64,000 nucleotides of DNA, taken from the NCBI GenBank assembly GCA_029207755.1, contig JARCOQ010000017.1, positions 2,492,945 to 2,556,944 of the forward strand. The letters run 5' to 3'. The position numbers and the translations under genes are program-made. Every line of letters begins with the position of its first letter. The stretch's first letter is position 1. Below are positions 35,701 to 43,190 of this stretch, in pieces. This stretch comes from Chamaea fasciata (Eukaryota > Chordata > Aves > Passeriformes > Sylviidae). Under the pieces are notes generated by a model. It saw only the letters and a program-made list of their open reading frames with translations. It made no database searches and was not told the origin of the DNA.

Positions 35701-38700
35701 CATCTGCCCCAAGACCTTAATTAATCTGAAGGAACAAACATCTGAATTTGCAAAACTGAAACTTCTTTCTGCTTTTTATCTCATTAAGCTGTTTGGAAGG
35801 GAGGGTATGGCCTTTGGCATAATCCAATGTTGTCATGGCGAAAAATTTTCTGTTTCAGGGAATGGAAAGATTTCATTTCCTTCATTTCCTTGTTTCTTGT
35901 AAATACTTTTCGGTTTTGAACAATTCCACCTGTGTTTTGCAGATGGGAACCCGGATTTGCTTGCTCTTTTGAAATGCACCATTTAATGAAATTAGAGTCT
36001 GCTGACAAAAATATGTTTGAAAAATGCTGTGTTAGGAAACACCCTAGAAAAGAAATTGTGGGGCTTCTAGAAATGAATTTGTGGGGCTTCTTTAGAATCA
36101 AGTCAGCTGCCAGCTCCTGCCTCAGAGTGAAGACTGAAACTCTTGATTTTGGAGCCTTCTTCACTCCCAAGTGGGAGATCACACCAGGCTGGGATTTCTC
36201 ATGGAGTAGAAACGGAGAAATATGGGTTACTCCCCCATTTCTGGCGTGTGACTTCTCCTCCTGCTGCCTGCTGTCCTGAGCCTCTCTAAGCCCTGTTTCT
36301 CCCACCACTTGGGCTCAGGTTCATTTCTGAAGCTGTGCTCAGCACTTGAGCAAAGTCCTGCCCATGTGTCCTTCCATTTGCTTAATTCCTACTGCAAATA
36401 CAGGAGTAACCTTTCTAAACCTTTGTTTAGGAAAAGAAGAGTAATGGCAGCAGCAGGATTATAAATTAATCTCGCTGAATAGCAGGAAGCTTTTGCATTT
36501 ACCAGAATAACCAAAAAAACCCAAAACAAACCAACCAAGCAACCAAAAGCAAGGAAAAAAAAAAAAAAAAACAACAAAAAAGCAAATTGAGGTCTTAGAC
36601 GAGAAAACATTGTGGTCAGTGTGCTGGTAAATCAAATGATTGCAAATGTGCACAGGGAAACATCTGTGCGTTCAACCATGAAACAAACGTGGAAGTACAC
36701 AGAGCACATTACAGCCATTATCCAGATTAATTTCTGAAAGTAGTTGGAAACTTGGGAGTGTTTGATAAATCAGATAAGGGTATGGTCTCTGTGATACAAC
36801 CCAGTGAGGCAGCCAGGCAAGGGTAATGAATTATTCTGCTTTTATGACCCCTTTTTATCCCCACAGTAAAATTTTTTAAATTAAGGTTTTTTTTAAAAAA
36901 TAATAATAAATAAAACACCTTCATGTTTTCCTGTCTACCAACTGAAGAGCAAAATTTGCTCTGTTCCACATGTAAAGGATTAACACCTTTGGTGTTGTCC
37001 CTGCTCACTGTAAAGGAACTGCTCCCATCAGTTGTTTCTTATCTCACTAAGTTGAAAGACAAATTCTGGAGCAGAATGGCATCAAGGTCTTAATCATAAT
37101 TAAAAATCAAAGAGTACTTTTGGGTTTTAGCTGCGGGGTTCAGAAAATTGAGCAGATTCAAATTAGGAATACTTCTAAGTACATTTGTGCCAGTGAAGCA
37201 AGGAACCTGTGAACAGAAAATACACAAATGAAAACAAGAATTAGTTCAGAGTGTTGTTTATAGGAGACAGAAAAATAAATATGCAGTTTTGTCCTTTCTT
37301 TTCTTTCATCAAGTGTGGAGTTCCCTTTCAAGAGGAAGATGTGATTGTCATTAATGGTAGTAAAGAAGATGTGGAAATCCTGAAGAAAAGGATGGAGGAA
37401 AGAAGACTGAAAAGTAAATTAGAAAAGGTCAGACTTTTATACATTATTTGTTATAAAATTGGAAGAATTGTTGCCTGCAATGAATCTGCTCTTAGATTTG
37501 CTGATCTTTATAAAGATGGAGGCATTTACTGCATGAGCTGTGTTGCATTTAAACAGAACAGTATTTGGGAAAGCAGTGGCGTTTTTTGTGTGTGTTTGGC
37601 CAATAACATCTTGAAGTTGTACATCCTAAACTTCCTCCTGACCAGCAGGAAGTGCCTTGTGCACTCCAAATGGGTAAAATGGACTCTTGCAGCAACATTT
37701 CAGGGTTTTCTTGAAATTAATTCATCCTAGCAATGAGCTGCATCACCCCTGTATTTCTTGTGGCCGTTCCTGATGACGGCATCAGTTTTTTGATCTTATA
37801 AAATGAGATGTCTTTTATTGACCTCTGTCAAAAATAGGATGTTGGGATCTGTGAATTCCTGGGCTGGTGCTGTAAGAGTGTGGAAATTTGTCATGTTTTG
37901 TGGTTCTCACAGCCCTCAGCAATTCCTGCACCCCTAATTGCCACCCTTGCACTTTTCTCTCTGCCCAGGTAAAACACAGTGGGAATGAAATCCTTGCAGC
38001 TCTGCTGCACTGCCCTTGTGAGCTGGGAGTTGTTGTGTGCTGCTGAGCTGTCAGATGACACTCCTGCATGTGGGAATTCTGTCAGCACTGCTGTTTTTTC
38101 CCCCTGAACTCCCTGGAGGATGCCAAAGCAGGCAAACCTTCAGTGCTGACTCAGGCCAGAGTGCTCAGACTGAGCTGGATCTCAGCACATCAATCCTCAT
38201 CTGATGCTTTCAGCATCTGAGGCTTGACATGGAGGTTTCATCCCTTGATTTTGCCATGCACATATTTCCCTGGTTAATTTAAAATGCTTTTTTTCCTTGC
38301 CAGAGAGCATATGATTCCTCCTCATCACAGGGGCTTCATTCATCTGTGCCAGTGCAGCATTGCTGGGCCTGGGCAATACATCAAAAGGATGGTTTTTCCA
38401 TAAAAATCCTCTTTCCTGTTTTTCAGAGTCTCTGCATCTCATGCCTGATAGCTTCTGGCATAAGACTGATCATCTCATGGTGTCTATTCAGAGGGTTTTT
38501 TCTTTTTTTTTTTTTTCCCCCTCAGTACTTGATAGTTAAAAGTTTGGGGAAAAAAAAAATTTATAATTTGTTGCTAGACCTTTGCAGATCTCAGCAGGTG
38601 AGTGAGTGGTTGGCTGCACTTGGTTTTCTTTAGAAGCAGGGCCCTAACAAAGCACCTGTGGCTTTGGGGCAGATAATTTTGAGTGATCTGGAAGGTGATG

Positions 38701-41700
38701 CTGCCCACAATTTCTGCACAGCAGAGCAGCTGAGTGTGCAGGGCTGCTGTGGCTTTTAGGGTGGCAGCACCTAAGGACTCGCTGCCCTGATCCTGGGGCT
38801 CTGTGTGCCCTGGGGGAACATGCAAATGACATTTGTTTGGTTAGTGGAGAATTACAGGACAGGATTTGCAAATCTCTCAGCCTCAAGTGGTGACCTTGGT
38901 GCCCCAGCTGGTCCCTGCAGCTGGAACCAACCTCTGCTCTCCCTGCGAGCTCCAGTCCCAGTGTCAGCACAATTCCCACTCTCCTGGCACTGCTGGCCAG
39001 ATTTCCTCCCTTCCCTTCCCTTCCCTTCCCTTCCCTTCCCTTCCCTTCCCTTCCCTTCCCTTCCCTTCCCTTCCCTTCCCTTCCCTTCCCTTCCCTTCCC
39101 TTCCCTTCCCTTCCCTTCCCTTCCCTTCCCTTCCCTTCCCTTCCCTTCCCTTCCCTTCCCTTCCCTTCCCTTCCCTTCCCTTCCCTTCCCTTCCCTTCCC
39201 TTCCCTTCCCTTCCCTTCCCTTCCCTTCCCTTCCCTTCCCTTCCCTTCCCTTCCCTTCCCTTCCCTTCCCTTCCCTTCCCTTCCCTTCCCTTCCCTTCCC
39301 TTCCCTTCCTCCTTTTCTTTATCCCCACGAGACAAAACACCAGGAAGATGCCGCTGGGACCAGAATTAGAAATGATTCCAGCTGAGCTGTCAGTGAGCCC
39401 ATACTGCAATCTCTCTCTAATCCATATTGTGCCAAGTGAATTTCTGCATCCACAGAGTTACAAACACCTGGGAAATGACTTTTCTTTGGAAATCCACGCC
39501 TACCAAAAACTGGGAATCCCCTGCAGTGAGTTTTTCCTGAAGGCCAGGTTGGACAGGACCTCTGGAAGGTGATCCCTGCCCGTGGCAGGGTTGGAATGGG
39601 ATGAGCCTTAAGGTCCTTCCCAGCCCAAAATTCCCTGGATCTGGCGGCAGGAGAGGCAGGTTTGCAGGCAGAGCCCTGATCCTCTGCCACCCCCTCCTGG
39701 GCTCAGCTTTGCAGCAACATTTGCTGTGGCGTTTTTCCCCTCCTGCATTAACCCTTTGCTTCACAGCAGGGTTCTCCTGAGCTTCAGAACAGAATTAAAT
39801 ATCTTTATTTCCTTTGAGTTTGTGCAGCTGTCTTGAAAACATGTTCACAATTCAGAATGTGTCCAGTGAGAATAATGCTAATGACTGCTCTAATACCTCT
39901 TGCTTTTTAGGGGATCAAAGCCAGTAATGGGGTTCTTCTTGTTTTTTTTCTGTGGGTTTTTTGGGTTTTTTTTAATCTGTACAAACATGAATTAATTTGG
40001 AAAATCTGCTGCACAGATACTTTTTAAAAATTTGGATTAACTGTTTGCATCTATTCTTCCCAAAAAATCCTGCAGAGAGTCCAGTTATTTACAGGTACCC
40101 AGGAGGGATTTTTTTTATGAACTAAACAAAATTTAGTGGATACAAGATTCCAGGTTCTTCGGAAATCTTTACTGAAAAACATCTTTATTGATTATAATTA
40201 ATTGTGTCTTATTAATGTAGTGCAATTTACTGTCCTGCTGTGTGGGTTCAGTTAATGATAATAACACACCCCCCTTTCAAAGTATGCAAACAAAAATATT
40301 AATCCTAGCCAAGTCCAATTTTGTCCAGCACAGTTTTCTTTAATGTAGCTGCAGGGTTCTCAAGATCATTATTTTTTCCATGTAGAAAAAAATGTGGAAG
40401 GAAGAGTTCTACTGGGTAAGAAACAAAACTGTACTGAGTTCAATTGTGTGTCTGTCAAACAGGAGTTGGGAATTTTGTCTCCTTTCAGTCCCTTACCAGA
40501 TTTCTGCTTGTGTTGTTTCAGAAATCAAAGAAAGGCAAGGCAGCAGCAGCAGCAGCTTCTCAGCAGGAGCCCTCTGCAGGTAACACAGCTCCAAATTCCA
40601 TCACCTTCTGAGCCTTGCACTCTTGAAGCTGTCAGGATTTCATTTTTCTGGGTTTTTTTAAATTTTTTTTTAATTTTTTTTTTTTTTTAGATTCTCCAGG
40701 TCCTTCAAAAGCTAAGAATGGAAAGGACTGTGTCAGTTCCAGCTCTGGGGAAAACAGGCAGATTATCTTCACCAAAAGTTCAGGTTGGTGGTTAATCCTA
40801 ATGTGACAAATGGCACCAGATTTCTTTGTGTCATTCTAATATTGCTTTAACTGGATTTAATGAGATTAGAGATTCTTATTTACACAGCCACGGGTCTGGT
40901 GTATCTCTTTTCCTGGCTGTGAGATAGTGGAGGAGAATTTGCAGTTTCCTGATGCAAAGTTGATCAAAAGCTCTGTCATGGCACTTTATTGGAATGAATT
41001 TTGTTAAAACCCCCCTGATTATTTAACTTTTAATCCTCTGTTTTACCTGCTAATTTGCTGTTTGTCCTTGGGAACACTGTAACAGAACTTTAGTTCTATT
41101 CACTGGAATGAACCTACAGCAGCCTTGAAGCTTTGAGTCAACTTGGCAGCCCTTAAATGCAAAGAATGGTGCCTTGTCTTTATTTAATAGTAATTCTGCT
41201 GTTTAGTGTCCCCACGGTGATATTTTCAAACAGAATGGGGACATTTTTAAGGTCAGTCTGAGGTTTCTGTGGGAAGAATTAAATCCTCTACTTCAAAAAA
41301 AAAAAAATCAGAATAATTTGAAGAATCTGAGAATGATGAACCGTAGATAAACTGGGAGAAGCCGAAATTCCATCAGCAATGCCTGACCTGCCCTCTACTG
41401 TCTGCTTTTATACGGGAGAGGCTTCTAAAAATACTTCATCCCAGATGAGGAGAATTGCTCCTGGATGTTGAGCAACCTCGTCATTCTAATAATATTAATG
41501 GGGTTTTTTTTATTTCTGAGGGTGGAAAAGAAGAAGAAAAAGCCTTTTGAAACTGTTTCTGTTGGGGTTGCACACCCAATTCTGAGAGGATTTGGGGGTT
41601 ACACCCAATTCTGTGAGAATTTGGGGGTTACACACAATTCTGTGAGGATTTCGGGCTGCACACCCAGTTCTGTGAGGATTAAAAACGATATCAGAAACAG

Positions 41701-42341
41701 AGGATGGGCATTTCCCCACTACAAATATAAAATTAAGCTGACCATTGTTGTTGGTCATAACTTTGCAAAGAATCAAGGGAGCAGAGGGGATTCCCTGGGG
41801 AAAGGTGTGGCACAAGTTCGTTTTAGAGCTGATTTTTAGAGCTGGCATTTGAGAGCTGATTTCTAAACAACCCTTCAGGCTGGTGGGGACTCCCATGTTG
41901 CTAAAGAGCCATTTTTCACTTGGAGGAATAAAGGTTGTCAGTGCTGAATTGCAGTGCAAGAGATTGGCAGAATTCCTCTCTCAAGTTTTTAAAATGTATT
42001 TTGAGTGTGATTTCTAAAAGCTGTCGAGTCCAGTTACGGGAGATATTTATGAGGCAGCTGAAAAAATGTATGTATTTTAATTTTCAAACACTGTTTTTCA
42101 TCTTTATTTAAATACCTTGTAAGCTGCCATGCTTTCATTCTATTCCTTTTTCCCCTCAGAGAATGGGAACCCGTCAGCCCCAGGAAAAGTCAATAAAGCT
42201 TCCAGCAGCACCAAGAGATCCATTGCAGACAGCGAGGACAAGTCTGAGGCTTACAAATCTATTTTTACAACTCACAGCTCAGCAAAACGTTCCAAGGAGG
42301 AGTGTTCCAACTGGGTTACTCACACAGCTTACTATTTCTGA
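17682..42341 (+). CDS. RTF2: RTF2 (RTFDC1), replication termination factor 2 homologue, 9 coding exons, 307 aa
   Basis: Coding exons: 17682-17750, 18437-18531, 19355-19448, 19677-19816, 20985-21063, 37314-37427, 40522-40579, 40691-40783, 42160-42341. All introns are GT-AG and the phases join to a 307-aa protein (human 306). The N-terminus MGCDGGTIPKRHEL is diagnostic. A RING/U-box-like Rtf2 domain follows: RRPIVACELGRLYNKDA, FICPVVGLEMNG (C121), C135, C140, C142, then C157-H-R-C160. A basic, low-complexity linker leads to the conserved tail AYKSIFTTHSSAKRSKEE and a Tyr-rich C-terminus. In fission yeast Rtf2 stabilises forks at a termination site; in vertebrates it acts at replication forks in the nucleus and is removed by the DDI1/2 proteasome shuttles. 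The ATG has G at -3 and +4. GCNT7 is nested antisense in intron 5. Confidence 0.96.
17751..18436 (+). other. RTF2 intron 1
   Basis: 686 bp, mostly the end of the CpG island and a CR1 fragment. The acceptor is CCCCTCCAG. Confidence 0.85.
17894..18265 (+). mobile_element. CR1 LINE fragment in RTF2 intron 1
   Basis: Sense CR1: GGAGAAGAGGAGGCTCAGGG-type 3' coding/UTR sequence, then GAATTTCCCCATGGAAAGGG, then CCATCCCTGGAGGTGTCCCA and the GGGGATCAGTCACAGCT block. It begins less than 220 bp after the RTF2 ATG, within the CpG-rich zone. Confidence 0.85.
18437..18531 (+). CDS. RTF2: RTF2 coding exon 2
   Basis: 31 codons plus two bases of the Arg codon finished by exon 3. It encodes the conserved RRPIVACELG block at the start of the RING-like domain. 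Donor GTGGGA. Confidence 0.93.
18532..19354 (+). other. RTF2 intron 2, almost pure A/T
   Basis: 823 bp, of which about 18565-19290 is nearly all A and T (listed separately). The acceptor TTCCAG ends it. Confidence 0.9.
18565..19290. repeat. A/T-rich low-complexity block
   Basis: About 725 bp with hardly any G or C, built from degenerate TATATT, TTTATAT and ATTTACATTTATATTTACA-type words. No TE boundary is visible. The translated reading frame through 19051-19250 is only Tyr/Leu/Ile repeat and is not a gene. Confidence 0.9.
19355..19448 (+). CDS. RTF2: RTF2 coding exon 3
   Basis: One base finishing Arg55, then 31 codons ending in AAHIKSIK. Donor GTAAAC. Confidence 0.93.
19677..19816 (+). CDS. 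RTF2: RTF2 coding exon 4
   Basis: 46 codons plus two bases. It begins NVTEL and contains the FICPVVGLEMNGRH zinc-binding-like block (C121). Acceptor GTGCAG, donor GTGGGG. The preceding intron (19449-19676) is only 228 bp. Confidence 0.94.
19817..20984 (+). other. RTF2 intron 4
   Basis: 1.2 kb. The middle third is an antisense CR1 fragment; nothing else is recognised. Confidence 0.8.
20145..20600 (-). mobile_element. CR1 LINE 3' fragment, antisense to RTF2
   Basis: On the plus strand it reads as the complement of a CR1 tail: GAGTTGGGAGGGACTTTAAA, CCCTGCCATGGCAGGGACAC, GTAAAGAATTCCTCCCCAAT and CAGTTTGAAGCCATTCCC, ending near the TCCTCTCCAGGTGAACAATC block. It is about 450 bp, the longest CR1 copy in the window. 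Confidence 0.92.
20985..21063 (+). CDS. RTF2: RTF2 coding exon 5
   Basis: One base plus 26 codons. It encodes FCFLRNCGCVFSERAL, the cysteine-rich heart of the Rtf2 domain, ending in VCHR. The donor GTGAGT is strong. The pair C157/C160 is split by the giant intron 5. Confidence 0.94.
26421..26867 (-). repeat. GCNT7: Tandem duplication of the GCNT7 3' UTR
   Basis: Copy A (26421-26635) and copy B (26636-26867) share TTGTCTTCAGCAG, GGGGAATGAACCCATTGCTAC, GGAGCACAGCACTGTGCTTT and GCCAGGAAACGCTGCCCATC in the same order, with roughly 90% identity by eye. Copy B abuts the GCNT7 stop codon and has a longer poly(T). Copy A stops exactly where the stop codon would be (TCT in place of TCA on the plus strand). 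Confidence 0.9.
26712..26717 (-). terminator. GCNT7: GCNT7 polyadenylation signal AATAAA
   Basis: TTTATT on the plus strand is AATAAA on the GCNT7 strand, about 150 bp after the stop codon and within copy B of the duplicated 3' UTR. The matching position in copy A is changed (ATTTATGT), so only copy B keeps the signal. Confidence 0.6.
26866..27092 (-). CDS. GCNT7: GCNT7 coding exon 3 (last) and stop
   Basis: Two bases finishing Gly358, 74 codons and TGA. It encodes the conserved ICIYGLGDL and FANKF blocks, then an Arg/Leu/Gln-rich tail with high GC. Acceptor CCTGCAG on the minus strand. Confidence 0.93.
26866..29525 (-). CDS. GCNT7: GCNT7, beta-1,6-N-acetylglucosaminyltransferase family member (GT14), 432 aa
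   Basis: Coding exons on the minus strand: 29525-28550, 27939-27844, 27092-26866 (stop TGA 26868-26866). Junctions are GT-AG, both phase 1. The protein is a type II membrane protein: short basic cytoplasmic tail, signal anchor at aa 11-27, Cys-containing stem, then the Branch/GT14 domain from about aa 105. Family blocks present are FSLAYIITIHKELEMFVRLL, NIYCVHVDEKS, NLCGQDYPL, GSAYYVL and the SPDEHYW block, whose Glu315 matches the catalytic Glu of GCNT1. DAPG...RAIKW in exon 2 and the GRYVRDICIYG...LFANKF tail complete the fold. GCNT enzymes add GlcNAc branches to O-glycans or I-antigen in the Golgi; the activity of GCNT7 itself is not established. Length (human 430) and position inside RTF2 support the name over other GCNTs. 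Confidence 0.94.
27844..27939 (-). CDS. GCNT7: GCNT7 coding exon 2
   Basis: 96 bp in phase 1 at both ends, encoding DAPGATPNAGW...LRAIKW, a hallmark GCNT exon. Acceptor TTTTTAAAG and donor GTAATG on the minus strand. Confidence 0.93.
28550..29525 (-). CDS. GCNT7: GCNT7 coding exon 1 (signal anchor and most of the catalytic domain)
   Basis: 325 codons plus one base, then donor GTAAGA. The open frame continues past the donor for ten codons but loses family similarity there. On the minus strand a strong acceptor (CTTTTCCTCTCAG) lies at 29581-29582, giving a 55-nt 5' UTR in this exon. The ATG has A at -3. Confidence 0.94.
31478..31603 (+). mobile_element. TguSINE1-like SINE (tRNA-Ile-derived head, CR1-like tail)
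   Basis: A decayed 3' half of a tRNA (TTGTGGGTTCAGTCCC, the T-arm) is followed by TTTACTTGGGAGCTGAACTC and a CR1-type 3' end, GATCCTTGTGGGTCCCTTCC, ending in a CTCTGAATCTCT repeat. This layout is that of the passerine SINE that borrows CR1 machinery. The 5' part of the tRNA head is degraded. Confidence 0.75.
33381..33397. repeat. G17 homopolymer
   Basis: Seventeen consecutive G, 33 bp beyond the predicted GCNT7 exon-1 donor. A similar G run occurs near 32338-32348. Confidence 0.95.
33436..33550 (-). other. GCNT7: Candidate non-coding first exon of GCNT7 (5' end unknown)
   Basis: On the minus strand GACGAG|GTAAGG, a near-perfect donor, lies at 33435/33436 just inside a CpG-rich zone. It would splice to the strong acceptor at 29581-29582 in front of the GCNT7 ATG, giving an intron of about 3.85 kb. 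The upstream exon boundary cannot be seen. The link is inference. Confidence 0.45.
33490..33950. promoter_or_regulatory. GCNT7: CpG-rich candidate promoter of GCNT7
   Basis: CpG density and GC rise sharply here (e.g. CCCGCCCGCCCGCAGCGCAC and the (CCT)n tract 33745-33780) within otherwise A/T-rich intron. The minus-strand donor at its left edge suggests it drives GCNT7. An unannotated plus-strand transcript is the alternative. Confidence 0.5.
33960..34800. mobile_element. Unidentified CpG-retaining block, possibly LTR-derived
   Basis: About 840 bp unlike its surroundings. Two to three imperfect 77-bp units begin CACTTCTG (34002, 34078, 34156). CpG dinucleotides are frequent in moderate GC, and GAGATAAATAAACC contains an AATAAA signal (about 34360). 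These traits suggest a fairly young retroelement LTR or leader, but I found no TG...CA boundary, target duplication or convincing protein. The 107-codon open frame at 33982-34305 follows the repeat and is not recognised. Confidence 0.35.
37314..37427 (+). CDS. RTF2: RTF2 coding exon 6
   Basis: 38 codons in phase 0, starting with C160 and encoding GVPFQEEDVIVINGSKEDVE and a basic helix ending KLEK. Donor GTCAGA. Confidence 0.95.
39008..39309. repeat. (CCCTT)n / (AAGGG)n pentanucleotide array, about 60 pure copies
   Basis: About 302 bp of uninterrupted TTCCC/CCCTT repeats; the other strand is (AAGGG)n. No interruption is visible apart from CTCCC at the left edge and TCCTCC at the right edge. 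Fifteen bases encode five residues, so all frames stay open and give spurious Pro/Ser/Leu/Phe or Gly/Arg/Glu/Lys proteins. Confidence 0.98.
39538..39645 (+). mobile_element. CR1 LINE 3' tail fragment
   Basis: Short sense CR1 piece: AAGGCCAGGTTGGACAGGAC, CCCTGCCCGTGGCAGGG, GATGAGCCTTAAGGTCCTTC. Diverged and truncated at both ends. Confidence 0.85.
40522..40579 (+). CDS. RTF2: RTF2 coding exon 7 (alanine run)
   Basis: 19 codons plus one base. KSKKGK is followed by six alanines (five GCA and one GCT, 40540-40557) and SQQEPSA. The run is absent from human RTF2 and looks like a local triplet expansion in the flexible linker. Confidence 0.9.
40580..40690 (+). other. RTF2 intron 7 (111 bp)
   Basis: A very short intron, GTAACA to an unusually long T-rich acceptor tract. 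Confidence 0.9.
40691..40783 (+). CDS. RTF2: RTF2 coding exon 8
   Basis: 93 bp, phase 1 at both ends, encoding a Ser/Lys/Gly-rich linker. This part is poorly conserved in the family; it is kept because it joins exons 7 and 9 in frame and brings the total to 307 aa. Confidence 0.85.
40784..42159 (+). other. RTF2 intron 8
   Basis: 1.4 kb, GTTGGT to CCCCTCAG. It contains a short 31-bp tandem repeat (41568-41685) and otherwise nothing recognised. Confidence 0.8.
41568..41685. repeat. 31-bp tandem repeat, about 4 copies
   Basis: Imperfect units of the type ACACCCAATTCTGTGAGGA followed by TTTGGGGGTT. It lies in RTF2 intron 8. Confidence 0.85.
42160..42341 (+). CDS. RTF2: RTF2 coding exon 9 and stop
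   Basis: Two bases finishing Glu248, 59 codons and TGA (42339-42341). It encodes TKRSIADSED and SEAYKSIFTTHSSAKRSKEE, the most conserved C-terminal block of vertebrate RTF2. Confidence 0.96.
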
Positions 42342-43190
42342 AACAATGAGGAGCCTGAGTGGAGCTCCCAGGCCTCTGTCCCTCCCCTGTGACTCTCTCT
42401 GTCCAGCTCTCATCCACAACTCTTGTGCTGATCTCATCCTGTCTGCAATCCCTCTGTTTGTAGGTTGGTTATAAACCTGTTCAGAGCTGCTGAACCTGTG
42501 GCAGCTTCTGTTAGAAGCAGAGCAGCAGAATCCGTGTTGTAGCAGCAGAATTCCTTGTGAAACATTGGGATTTTTGCACAAAAATTCTGCTTTTCTCCTC
42601 CCGGTTGGATGTTGTCATCCTCAGTGTCCTCAGGAGGAGGAGGAGAGAGGGAGAAGTTCCTGCTCTTCGCCTCTGTTGATTTGTACCACCACTGTAATCA
42701 CAATTTTCAGTGTATTACTACGGAATTCAAGCCCTCTGTAACTCTCTGACAGCAAAAAGAGAAATAATGCCTTTATTTGTCAAGCTAACTGGGCCCTCAG
42801 TAGAACTATATATTTCTAAAAGTTATTTTCAAATAATTTGCCTTTTGGTAGAGCAGATGAGAGCACAGCCATGAAAATGTTTGTGCAACATTCTTGTCCT
42901 TATTGTTGTAGCCTGTTTTTAGCAGCAGAATATTCCCTTGTTAATGTTTGAATCCCATAATGCCCACATGGAATGACCAGAGGGAAGGCTGGAAGGTTTG
43001 GGGTTTTTTTTTCCACTTTCCTCTCTCCCTTTTTTAAAATTGAAATCTGCTTTTCTCATCTTGGCACAAACCAAGCAGAATAGAAATGCAGGAAGCAGGA
43101 GGCTTTGAAAACCACGGCATGATGTTACCTTGTTACCTTTGTGTGTGAAAATGATTAATTGTCCTCCTTGTAATCTCTCTTTAAAAGTGT
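42342..43190 (+). other. RTF2: RTF2 3' UTR and downstream
   Basis: No AATAAA is visible in the first 800 bases after the stop. A TATAAA variant lies near 42468. The 3' end therefore cannot be fixed. Confidence 0.4.

Larger units (their letters stand above)
21064..37313 (+). other. RTF2 intron 5 (16.2 kb) hosting GCNT7
   Basis: A donor GTGAGT at 21064 pairs with a TTTCATCAAG acceptor at 37313. The intron contains the whole GCNT7 coding region on the opposite strand, its duplicated 3' UTR (26421-26867), a CpG-rich candidate GCNT7 promoter (33490-33950), a TguSINE1-like SINE (31478-31603) and an unidentified CpG-rich block (33960-34800). From 21.1 to 26.4 kb and 34.8 to 37.3 kb I recognise only unique sequence and homopolymers (e.g. 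A22 at about 25427-25448, G17 at 33381-33397). Confidence 0.9.
37428..40521 (+). other. RTF2 intron 6
   Basis: 3.1 kb. It contains the (CCCTT)n tract and a CR1 tail; 37.5-38.9 kb and 39.7-40.5 kb show nothing recognisable. The acceptor is TGTTTCAG. Confidence 0.85.

Noticed and set aside
37251..37730. 159-codon frame around RTF2 exon 6 as a separate gene
   Set aside because: Only 37314-37427 matches RTF2; the rest is intron read-through on both sides.
38805..39572. 255-codon plus-strand and 185-codon minus-strand open frames
   Set aside because: Produced entirely by the (CCCTT)n array, whose unit lacks stop codons in every frame.
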